Shown here piece after piece: positions 1-5,767 of a DNA stretch of 6,634 nucleotides. This DNA comes from Alkanindiges sp. (GTDB lineage Bacteria > Pseudomonadota > Gammaproteobacteria > Pseudomonadales > Moraxellaceae), in the NCBI GenBank assembly GCA_030152125.1, contig JASLIR010000033.1:1-6634 (forward strand). Reading direction: 5' to 3'. The notes beneath the pieces are model-generated. The model searched no databases, was not told the DNA's origin, and saw only the letters and a list, made by a program, of their open reading frames with translations. The translations under genes and the position numbers were made by a program. How positions within the stretch are numbered: the stretch's first letter is position 1; every line of letters starts with the position of its first letter.

Positions 1-1
1 G

Positions 2-607
2 GGCAAAGGCCTGTTTGGCGCAGCACTGGGTTCCCTGCTCAAAAGTAATGAGCGTGGTCTGGACAGTGTGGTGCACAGTACCCCGTTCCAGAATTTATGG
101 GTGATTCCTTCCAGCCCAACCCTGAGTGCCATTGAGCATGCACTGGAAAGCAAGCACAAAATTTTTAAATTGCGTGATGGTTTAAATGAGCTGGCGCACC
201 AGTATGACCGTATTTTTATTGATACACCGCCTGCATTTAACTTTTTTACCCTGTCGGCATTAATTGCTGCCAACCGGGTGGTGATACCGTTTGACTGTGA
301 TGTGTTTTCACACCGTGCCTTGCTGACCCTGCTGGAAAATGTGATTGAAGCCAAGAGCGACCATAATGCACGCCTGGAAGTGGAAGGCATTATTGTTAAC
401 CAGTTCCAGAGCCAGGCCAAGCTGCCGCAACAGGTGGTGCAGGGCTTAAAGGATGAAGGTTTGCCGGTATTTGAAAGCATGCTGCCTTCTTCCATTTTGA
501 TGAAAGAATCACATCAAAAAAACCAACCATTGATACATCTTTCTCCTGAGCATAAGCTTACACTGGCCTATGTGTCCCTGTTTGATGAAATTGAAGGACA
601 GGCATAA
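2..607 (+). CDS. ParA/Soj-family (MinD-like) partitioning ATPase, 5' end missing
   Basis: The reading frame is open from the left edge to the TAA at 605-607, giving 201 visible residues. The true start lies upstream. A GTG at 68 is in frame, but the codons before it continue family-like sequence, so it is not the start. ParA proteins are deviant-Walker ATPases that dimerise on ATP, bind DNA or membrane and position cargo. Visible family marks are the Walker B region YDRIFIDTPP (residues about 69-77), the following FNFFTLSALIAAN helix, VVIPFDCD, and EGIIVNQFQSQA, the switch-like segment before the C-terminal helices. The ending KESHQKNQPLIHL then HKL is typical of chromosomal orphan ParA proteins. 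About 50-60 N-terminal residues, including the Walker A lysines, are outside the window, so ATPase competence cannot be judged. No parB follows; the next gene is a lipoprotein 43 bp downstream on the same strand. The family call is firm, the cargo unknown. Confidence 0.9.
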   Translation, partial: GKGLFGAALGSLLKSNERGLDSVVHSTPFQNLWVIPSSPTLSAIEHALESKHKIFKLRDGLNELAHQYDRIFIDTPPAFNFFTLSALIAANRVVIPFDCDVFSHRALLTLLENVIEAKSDHNARLEVEGIIVNQFQSQAKLPQQVVQGLKDEGLPVFESMLPSSILMKESHQKNQPLIHLSPEHKLTLAYVSLFDEIEGQA

Positions 608-636
608 GCGATTTCTACCTGCTCATTCTAGCTGCC

Positions 637-643
637 AAGAGGA
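637..643 (+). promoter_or_regulatory. Ribosome binding site that fixes the lipoprotein start
   Basis: AAGAGGA lies 7 bp before the ATG at 651. The same frame is open further upstream, to 570, but that stretch overlaps the end of the ParA gene and has no comparable site. The ATG at 651 also puts the lipobox cysteine at residue 24, a normal signal peptide length. Confidence 0.75.
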
Positions 644-650
644 ACCCGGC

Positions 651-1037
651 ATGCACCCGTTTAAACGCGTCTCTATTCAGTCTGCATTTGCTGTGGTTCT
701 GGTTGCTGTACTGGCTGGCTGTGCCACCACGGTTAAGCCGCAGTATGTCTCGCCTACGCAGTATCAGGGCCTTAACTGCCAGCAATTACACGCTGAATAT
801 GCCCGTATAGACCAGTACATCCAGCGAGGTGTGAGTGCCCCTAAAAGCCGTGGTGTGGGTGTAGGCCTGGGTGTTGGTGGCGGCTGGGGTTTTGGGCCCA
901 CTATTTCGGTCAATATGGGGCAGTCGCAGCGGACCAATAATTCTGAACTGGCACGGGTGCTGGGTGAGCAGGATGCCGTGGTACAGGCAGCCCAGTTTAA
1001 GGGCTGTCCGATTGCAGCGGCCAAGCGGCAGGGTTAA
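651..1037 (+). CDS. Small glycine-rich outer-membrane lipoprotein of unknown function
   Basis: The protein has 128 residues. The N-terminus has basic residues (K5, R6), a hydrophobic stretch (about 11-20) and lipobox LAGC with the modified cysteine at 24. Position +2 is Ala rather than Asp, which under the Lol sorting rule favours the outer membrane. The mature part has three visible zones: a short Tyr/Pro/Thr linker; a segment with C43, then QQLHAEYARI; and a glycine-rich stretch (about 68-82) before a C-terminal helix LARVLGEQDAVVQAAQFKGCP. The two mature cysteines, 43 and 119, could form a periplasmic disulphide. The pairing of a Cys-x-x-Leu-x-x-Glu segment with a Gly-Glu...Ala-Ala...Lys-x-Cys-Pro end is seen in other small proteobacterial lipoproteins; I know no assigned function. 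The gene follows the ParA gene by 43 bp with no terminator between, so co-transcription is plausible. A strong terminator begins 13 bp after its stop. Confidence 0.85.
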   Translation: MHPFKRVSIQSAFAVVLVAVLAGCATTVKPQYVSPTQYQGLNCQQLHAEYARIDQYIQRGVSAPKSRGVGVGLGVGGGWGFGPTISVNMGQSQRTNNSELARVLGEQDAVVQAAQFKGCPIAAAKRQG

Positions 1038-1050
1038 ACCAGTTATTGTG

Positions 1051-1080
1051 AAAAAAACCGGATTAAAATCCGGTTTTTTT
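1051..1080 (+). terminator. Intrinsic terminator of the ParA-lipoprotein unit
   Basis: Seven A, stem arm CCGGAT (1058-1063), loop TAAA, stem arm ATCCGG (1068-1073), then seven T. The six-bp GC-containing stem extends by A-T pairs to 13 bp. The symmetric A and T tracts make it potentially active in both directions, but no minus-strand gene ends here, so its use is for the lipoprotein transcript. Confidence 0.9.
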
Positions 1081-1094
1081 ATGCCTTAAACAAA

Positions 1095-1116
1095 TTTCAT
1101 AACAATCACTATGAAA
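1095..1116. repeat. Perfect 7-bp inverted repeat upstream of the yhbW-like promoter
   Basis: TTTCATA (1095-1101), an 8-bp spacer, then TATGAAA (1110-1116). It lies about 16 bp upstream of the proposed -35 box, where an activator or repressor could bind. It is not followed by a T run, so it is not a terminator. The operator role is inference; AT-rich repeats of this size can arise by chance. Confidence 0.4.
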
Positions 1117-1132
1117 ATAAGCTATACAGCTA

Positions 1133-1160
1133 TTGAACTGGCTGGCATCATCCCTATAAC
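1133..1160 (+). promoter_or_regulatory. Candidate sigma70 promoter for the yhbW-like gene
   Basis: The -35 is TTGAAC (1133-1138, 4 of 6 to consensus) and the -10 is TATAAC (1155-1160, 5 of 6), with a 16-bp spacer. Transcription would begin near 1167, giving a leader of about 30 nt to the ATG at 1197. A terminator upstream isolates this gene, so it needs its own promoter, which supports the call. Confidence 0.55.
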
Positions 1161-1196
1161 AGTACTTATCTAAAGAAATGATTGCCGGATACCAAC

Positions 1197-2198
1197 ATGA
1201 GTGTGCTACAGCAGACCAAATATTCCATTCTGGATTTAGCGCCAATTCGCGATGATGCAACGCCTGCCATTGCCCTGCAAAACTCCCTACGGCTGGCGCA
1301 GCATGCTGAAAAACTGGGCTTCACACGCTTCTGGGTGGCGGAGCACCATAATATGGATGGCATTGCCAGTTCGGCCACCGCCGTGTTAATTGGCTATCTG
1401 GCGGCCAACACGCATAGTATCCGCCTGGGTTCCGGCGGTATCATGCTGCCCAATCACTCTCCCCTGGTGGTGGCAGAGCAGTTTGGCACCCTGGCTACCT
1501 TATACCCCAACCGCATTGACCTCGGCCTTGGGCGTGCGCCCGGAGCAGACCAGAATACTGCCCGTGTGCTACGCCGCAATCATCTGGAAAGTGCAGAGGA
1601 TTTTCCGGAAGATGTAGAGATTATCCAGCAGTTGCTGGGTGAGCCGGTGCCCCAGCAGCGTATTCATGCTGTACCCGGACAAGGCACCCATGTGCCCATC
1701 TGGCTGCTGGGCTCCAGCCTGTTCAGTGCGCAACTGGCCGCTAAAAAGGGCTTGCCGTATGCCTTTGCATCGCATTTTGCCCCGCGTTTCATGCACGAGG
1801 CAATCAAGCTGTACCGGGAAAATTTTCAGCCTTCAGCCGTGCTGGACAAACCCTATGTGATGCTGGGTGTGCCGCTGGTACTGGCTGATGATGACCAGCG
1901 TGCCGATTATCTGGCCACATCCCTGTATCAGCGCATATTAAACCTGATGCGCGGGCACAGCATCCGTATGCGCCCACCGGTAGCCAGCATGACTGGCTTA
2001 TGGCAGCCGCATGAGCAGGTGAGTGTGAACAGCTTTTTGGGCATGGCGGCGGTAGGCGGGCCAGAAAAGGTACAACGCCGGTTAACGCAAATTATTGAAC
2101 AAACCCAGGCAGATGAGCTGATTTTTACCGGTGACCTGTATGATCAGGCTGATCGCCTGCACAGCTTTGAATTGCTGGCACAACTGTTTAAGGCCTAA
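1197..2198 (+). CDS. LLM-class flavin-dependent oxidoreductase, MsnO8/YhbW family
   Basis: The protein has 333 residues and closely resembles E. coli YhbW in length and motifs. The family is bacterial-luciferase-like: a TIM-barrel enzyme using reduced flavin (FMNH2 supplied by a reductase) and O2; the substrate of the YhbW group is not established. Visible motifs, in order: LDLAPI (12-17), FWVAEHHN (45-52), [14 protein letters not shown] (76-89), AEQFGTL (93-99), [11 protein letters not shown] (106-116) and PIWLLGSS (167-174), ending in [15 protein letters not shown] at 1182 is in frame and preceded by a stop, but ATG 1197 matches the usual N-terminus, so I prefer it. Neither start has a strong Shine-Dalgarno; CCGGA at 1185-1189 is the nearest purine-rich run. 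The gene stands alone between two terminators with its own promoter, so it is probably monocistronic. I see no flavin reductase in the window. The family call is secure, the reaction unknown. Confidence 0.93.
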   Translation: MSVLQQTKYSILDLAPIRDDATPAIALQNSLRLAQHAEKLGFTRFWVAEHHNMDGIASSATAVLIGYLAANTHSIRLGSGGIMLPNHSPLVVAEQFGTLATLYPNRIDLGLGRAPGADQNTARVLRRNHLESAEDFPEDVEIIQQLLGEPVPQQRIHAVPGQGTHVPIWLLGSSLFSAQLAAKKGLPYAFASHFAPRFMHEAIKLYRENFQPSAVLDKPYVMLGVPLVLADDDQRADYLATSLYQRILNLMRGHSIRMRPPVASMTGLWQPHEQVSVNSFLGMAAVGGPEKVQRRLTQIIEQTQADELIFTGDLYDQADRLHSFELLAQLFKA

Positions 2199-2226
2199 GC
2201 CCTTTTACAAATGATTGAGTGCCAAT

Positions 2227-2253
2227 AAAAAACCCGGATGAATCCGGGTTTTT
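2227..2253. terminator. Bidirectional intrinsic terminator between convergent genes
   Basis: Six A (2227-2232), stem arm CCCGGA (2233-2238), loop TGAA, stem arm TCCGGG (2243-2248), five T (2249-2253). It lies 28 bp after the yhbW-like stop and 19 bp beyond the stop of the minus-strand DUF445 gene. The A tract on one side and T tract on the other allow it to end transcripts from both directions. Confidence 0.9.
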
Positions 2254-2272
2254 CTGGTCTGCAAGAGGGGGA

Positions 2273-3496
2273 TTACAGCATAAAGTGAATCTGCATTTCA
2301 CCCACCAGAAAGCCCAGTACCGCACCCACAATAATCAAGGACCATTCGTCTTCCTTAAATGCAGGGCGTAACATGCCTTCAAACTCTTCCGGGGTCAGTT
2401 GCTTCATGCGCTCCGAAAGGGTGTTGCGAATATCCATGGCATCTTCAGCATAAGATTCGATATGCTTCATGGTTTCCGGCAGGGTAGCCAGAATGCGTTG
2501 CGCTACCTGTTCTTTCAGGCTTTGATATTTCTCGCCACCAATGGCATACACCACCAGTGGGCGTACCACGCCAGCCTGGCTGTCAATCACTTCCTTCACG
2601 TGGCGGTTTACCAGGCCAATCACTTTGTCGGAGTGGGTACCGGAAAACAGCTCTTCCATCATGTTGGCTGACGTCAGCAACTGCTTGGAAATCAGTGCAG
2701 CATAATCGGTTGCCACTTCCTGCTGGCGTTTGATAAACAGGCCCTGCACCGTATAGCCCAGAATCTTTCTTGGCTGTAAGGGGCGGAACATCATTTGCAG
2801 GGCAACCCAGTCGCTAAAGAAGCCGACAAAACCGCCGAAGGCAGGTAGCATCCAGGGCTGTTTGAACAGAATCCAGCACACCATTTGCACCACACCAATG
2901 GCAAAGCCAAACACAAAACCGGCATTACTGAAAAACTTAAATTCCTGCTTACCTACCTTTTTAAAGATTTCGTTGAGCAAACGTTTATCTTTAAGCAGGT
3001 TGCTGACAACCATATGCTTAATATCAAAGTACTTTTGTACATCTTTTTGTACTTCGGACATAATGGTTTGCACAATTTCCGGTGCTTTAGCCTGTACGCT
3101 GCGAATCAGCTTCTTGCGGGCAAATTCCGGCATGCCTTCCCATAGGCCAGGTTGATATTCCTGTGCGACTTCACGGGTAATATCTTCAGCCGCGGCCATT
3201 ATGGGCAGCTCAATTTCCTTGGCAATACGGGCGGGATCCAGTCGGGCAAAAATTTCCTCCGGCTTGATCAGCTTGGATGTCATGAGTTCAACGGCTATGG
3301 TTGCCATTTTTTCGGCTTTGCGCGGCACAATGCCCTGCCAGCCGATAAATGGTTTGATTCCCTTAAATTCCAGCGGGGCAAACATCATCTGAATAGCAAT
3401 AATTTTGGTGATATAACCAATAAAACCGCTGATAAAAGGAATGGAAATGTACAACCATAGGTGTTCGTGAAAGTCGGCTAAAATTTCTTGAAGCAT
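2273..3496 (-). CDS. DUF445 family membrane protein, YheB-like, with internal motif duplication
   Basis: The protein has 407 residues. Likely membrane segments are 13-39, about 192-212 and 214-237, with a C-terminal one at about 386-406. The long middle (about 60-190) and 245-380 are charged and helical. The DUF445 signature, Gly-x-x-(x)-x-x-x-Ala-x-x-Met-Met-Phe-x-Pro-Leu, occurs twice: GYITKIIAIQMMFAPL (27-42) and GFFSDWVALQMMFRPL (225-240). Each is followed by a similar basic helix and a leucine-rich segment ending in EEIF or EELF, so the protein looks like an ancient internal duplication. The family (PF04286) is widespread and lacks an assigned biochemical role; I assign only an inner-membrane location. 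The ATG at 3496 has AGGA 10 bp upstream (3507-3510), an acceptable Shine-Dalgarno. Downstream is the bidirectional terminator. Upstream, 201 bp away on the same strand, is a second, divergent DUF445 gene. Confidence 0.9.
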   Translation of the reverse strand: MLQEILADFHEHLWLYISIPFISGFIGYITKIIAIQMMFAPLEFKGIKPFIGWQGIVPRKAEKMATIAVELMTSKLIKPEEIFARLDPARIAKEIELPIMAAAEDITREVAQEYQPGLWEGMPEFARKKLIRSVQAKAPEIVQTIMSEVQKDVQKYFDIKHMVVSNLLKDKRLLNEIFKKVGKQEFKFFSNAGFVFGFAIGVVQMVCWILFKQPWMLPAFGGFVGFFSDWVALQMMFRPLQPRKILGYTVQGLFIKRQQEVATDYAALISKQLLTSANMMEELFSGTHSDKVIGLVNRHVKEVIDSQAGVVRPLVVYAIGGEKYQSLKEQVAQRILATLPETMKHIESYAEDAMDIRNTLSERMKQLTPEEFEGMLRPAFKEDEWSLIIVGAVLGFLVGEMQIHFML

Positions 3497-3642
3497 GGTG
3501 TGAGAATCCTAGTTTTTGTTTTCTAATCTTGCATTGTTACCAAGACACTTAATCCATACGGGCTTCAAACAGTTTTTCGAAGACATCATATATGCGTTCC
3601 TATATTGCTAGCTTTTAGTTACTGCGGCAAGTGTTGACGTAA

Positions 3643-3678
3643 CATTAAACCTGTAAATGTGTTTAATTCTGTAAATGT
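3643..3678 (-). repeat. Two tandem 18-bp direct repeats between the DUF445 genes
   Basis: Read on the minus strand, unit one (3678-3661) and unit two (3660-3643) both begin with ACATTTACAG and match at 14 of 18 positions. They are directly adjacent. They sit 20 bp past the stop of the upstream DUF445 gene and about 150 bp before the next start. They could be a paired regulator site or a duplicated hexapeptide-coding unit; see findings. Confidence 0.6.
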
Positions 3679-3697
3679 CGGCACGCGAGGGGCAGGC

Positions 3698-5002
3698 CTA
3701 AACTGGAATTTGTTCAATGATGGCGCGGATAACACCCAGCACCAGACCGATAAAAGCACCCACCACCACGCCATTCACCCGGATCATGTGCAGGTCACCG
3801 CCCACTTCGCTTTCTATTTTGCCAATCATCTCGCGCGAATCCCATTCGTGGATGCGCTGGCTGATATAACGGATAATCTTATCGGCATATTCATTACTAA
3901 AGGTGACAGCCAGTTTTTCAATCTGTTCGTTCAGGGTTTGTCTGACATCCTGATTAAATTGCAGGTTAACCCCTAAGCGTATGATGGCTGCATGCAGGTT
4001 TTGTGCAATGGCAGACTGTGGGCTTTGTAAATCTCGTTTCACCGTATCACGTAAAATCACCACCGAGCCGGTTAAAAAATTCACCACGGCTGGGCTGTCC
4101 AGTAAGGCGTTCTTGGTCTGGTTCAGATAACGCGATGAGGTGGATTCGGCATCACGTAAAGACACAATCAGCTCGTGCCCGCGCAGTTCGATAGCGGCCA
4201 GCCACGGGTGCTCCGGATTATCCAGAATCTGCTCCACCTTTTTTAAAAAGGAGTTGATAATGCGCTGTTGCACGTCAATGCCGATTAAGCCTGCGCCCCA
4301 GGCCAGGGTACCTACACCCAGCTCGTTAAACATCTTGCCAGCCAGCTGGTGGGCTTTATCCGGGTTTTCCTTGATCCAGTTATTGGCCAGGTCCAGTCCG
4401 CGCTGAATCACATCCTGATGGAAGTCATTTTCCAGCACCGCGCGTAGCAGTTCACTGGTCAGGTTGTGCATGTCGGTGCTTTTGGCCCACTGCACAATAT
4501 TGTCCTGCATGAATCCGCTAATGGTTTCCTGTTCAAAGAAATCCAGAATACGTGGGGCCGCCTGCTGTATCACATCAACCACCTGTGCTGCATTCTGCGG
4601 CTTGGCCAGCCACTCACCGGCAATCATGGTTACATCGCTGCGCTGTAAGGATTGGCTGACCACTTGAGGTGACAGGAAATTTTCCTGTACAAAGCGTCCC
4701 ATCGATTCGGCAATACGCGCCTTGTTACGCGGAATAATTTCCGTGTGGTCACGCAGCAGTTTAGGCAAGGGCAGGCGGCCAAACGGGTTACGAAACAGGA
4801 CAGTAATGGCATACCAGTCAGCCAGTCCACCCACCACGCCAGCCTCGGCTGCCAGCATGAGAATATGCAGCAGGGCAGCATGCTCGGGCATGAACTTAAC
4901 CAGAATCAGCAGGATGATCCAGGTGGTCACTGCAATGATCAGTGCCAACTGGGCAAGGGCCTTGCTACGTGCAAGCTGGGGTATGGCAGTTGCTTCGGTC
5001 AT
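3698..5002 (-). CDS. DUF445 family inner-membrane protein, YjiN-like
   Basis: The protein has 434 residues, close to E. coli YjiN. Two N-terminal membrane segments (about 19-37 and 44-66) flank a short loop. The second runs into the DUF445 signature GGLADWYAITVLFRNPFG (58-75) and the following basic stretch IIPRNKARIAESMGRFVQ, which is highly typical. A long soluble helical region (about 80-385) follows, then the conserved end WDSREMIGKIESEVGGDL (387-404) and a last membrane helix (about 409-429). That gives a large domain held between N- and C-terminal anchors. Function is unknown for the family. The ATG at 5002 is the only credible start: no ATG, GTG or TTG lies between it and the upstream in-frame stop near 5105. 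It has no Shine-Dalgarno, since the bases just upstream are TAACAACA. The gene follows a marR-like gene by 170 bp on the same strand; nothing in the sequence proves that regulator controls it. Confidence 0.92.
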   Translation of the reverse strand: MTEATAIPQLARSKALAQLALIIAVTTWIILLILVKFMPEHAALLHILMLAAEAGVVGGLADWYAITVLFRNPFGRLPLPKLLRDHTEIIPRNKARIAESMGRFVQENFLSPQVVSQSLQRSDVTMIAGEWLAKPQNAAQVVDVIQQAAPRILDFFEQETISGFMQDNIVQWAKSTDMHNLTSELLRAVLENDFHQDVIQRGLDLANNWIKENPDKAHQLAGKMFNELGVGTLAWGAGLIGIDVQQRIINSFLKKVEQILDNPEHPWLAAIELRGHELIVSLRDAESTSSRYLNQTKNALLDSPAVVNFLTGSVVILRDTVKRDLQSPQSAIAQNLHAAIIRLGVNLQFNQDVRQTLNEQIEKLAVTFSNEYADKIIRYISQRIHEWDSREMIGKIESEVGGDLHMIRVNGVVVGAFIGLVLGVIRAIIEQIPV

Positions 5003-5099
5003 TGTTGTTATGATAAATCTTTGATGGATGCTGCAAGTATATTCAAATTGCGCTAAAGATCCTAGTAATCCACGCTTTAAAAGACAAATGGTGATGAAT

Positions 5100-5128
5100 G
5101 CCCTTATTTAACTGGCCAGATTTAGGGC
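5100..5128. repeat. Nested dyad between marR-like and yjiN-like genes
   Basis: The outer arms are GCCCT (5100-5104) and AGGGC (5124-5128). At the centre is the perfect 8-bp palindrome CTGGCCAG (5112-5119). The spacers between are unequal (7 and 4 bp). There is no T run after it on the minus strand, so it is a poor terminator. It lies about 45 bp downstream of the marR-like stop and 98 bp upstream of the yjiN-like start. A protein-binding site is possible. Confidence 0.35.
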
Positions 5129-5172
5129 AGCTTAATAATATTTATTGAATGAAAGAGGCTAACTGGCTGTCA

Positions 5173-5634
5173 TTAATTATTATTTTGCTGATTCGCCAGT
5201 TCGATATTGGCTTGCAGTTGCTGCATGACTTCAATCGCAATTTTTAGTTTTGCAGGATCAATGCTGCCCAGAATGTCCTGGCGGATCAGGCGTGCCTGCT
5301 CTTTCACTTCCTGATACAGCTCCAGCCCCTGTGCAGTAAGCACAATATTTTTAACGCGACGGTCAGCTGCGGAGGGTTGTCTCTCCACAATACCCAAGGA
5401 TACCAGTCGGTCAATCATGGCAACCATGGAGGCTGCTTCAATATTCAGCTCCTTGGCCAGCTCAATTTGCGAAGGCGGTTGTTCGCGGCGTGCAATGGCG
5501 GCAATGCTAAACCATGCTGCCTGACTTAAGCCGGAGGAGGGGCGAATACGCCGTGCAACTTCCACACCCCAGGCGCGCGAAGAGCTATACAGGCTTTTAG
5601 TAAAGTTTTCCAATAAGTTAGGCATGGCCGGCAC
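5173..5634 (-). CDS. MarR-family transcriptional regulator
   Basis: The protein has 153 residues from GTG 5634, or 150 from ATG 5625; neither has a Shine-Dalgarno, so the start is open. MarR proteins are dimeric winged-helix regulators that usually repress nearby or own genes and release DNA on binding small ligands. Visible features: an N-terminal dimerisation helix (about 5-30); helix-turn-helix beginning SQIELAKELNIEAASM (55-70) with recognition helix to about 81; a wing RQPSAADRRVKNIVLT (85-100) carrying the family's conserved Asp-Arg-Arg (91-93); and a C-terminal dimer helix. The tail is Gln/Asn-rich. The gene starts 133 bp after the phoR-like stop, and the gap between holds several short repeats that could be its operator. 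Which genes it controls is not shown by sequence; itself and the downstream yjiN-like gene are the obvious candidates. Confidence 0.9.
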   Translation of the reverse strand: MPAMPNLLENFTKSLYSSSRAWGVEVARRIRPSSGLSQAAWFSIAAIARREQPPSQIELAKELNIEAASMVAMIDRLVSLGIVERQPSAADRRVKNIVLTAQGLELYQEVKEQARLIRQDILGSIDPAKLKIAIEVMQQLQANIELANQQNNN

Positions 5635-5678
5635 AGTGCATAAAAATAGTTAGACGACTGATGATTAGGTATTCCAAA

Positions 5679-5701
5679 GCAGCATACGCTAAAAATGCAG
5701 C
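5679..5701. repeat. Imperfect inverted repeat upstream of the marR-like gene
   Basis: GCAGCAT (5679-5685) and ATGCAGC (5695-5701) pair at 6 of 7 positions around a 9-bp spacer. The centre is about 55 bp before the marR-like start, a usual place for an autoregulatory operator. MarR operators are commonly palindromes of about this size, but this site is only a candidate. Confidence 0.3.
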
Positions 5702-5725
5702 AGGCGTGTGTAATTTGTTAGACGC

Positions 5726-5744
5726 TTTTATATGTTTTTATATG
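5726..5744. repeat. Direct repeat TTTTATATG spaced one helical turn apart
   Basis: TTTTATATG occurs at 5726-5734 and 5736-5744, a 10-bp period, inside a very AT-rich stretch between the phoR-like stop and the marR-like start. The two copies face the same side of the helix. The phasing suits a protein contact or DNA bending, but AT-rich spacer sequence can produce this by chance. Confidence 0.4.
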
Positions 5745-5767
5745 ATAACTGCTTATACCAGCCGGGT

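Noticed and set aside
68..607. GTG at 68 as the start of a short 179-residue ParA protein
   Set aside because: The frame is open to the left edge and the upstream codons (GKGLFGAALGSLL and onward) continue ParA-like sequence, so this is a fragment cut by the window.
570..650. Longer lipoprotein starting at 570
   Set aside because: It would overlap the ParA gene end and put 27 polar residues before the signal peptide; the ATG at 651 has the ribosome site and a normal lipobox position.
764..1024. Open frame antisense to the lipoprotein gene
   Set aside because: It is Pro/Thr-rich only because it is the complement of the glycine-rich codons; it has no start context and no family resemblance.
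1182..1196. TTG at 1182 as the start of the yhbW-like gene
   Set aside because: In frame, but it adds five residues not typical of the family and has only a weak AAAGAAA upstream; ATG 1197 fits the known N-terminus better.
4722..5056. Overlapping plus-strand open frames at the start of the yjiN-like gene
   Set aside because: They lie wholly antisense to a well-recognised DUF445 coding region and have no protein-like motif or ribosome site.
5100..5128. Terminator for the marR-like gene
   Set aside because: Arms are unequal and no T tract follows on the minus strand.
5635..5700. sigma70 promoter for the marR-like gene (TTGGAA with a TAAC-type -10)
   Set aside because: No spacing between 16 and 18 bp gave a -10 with more than about half the consensus bases.
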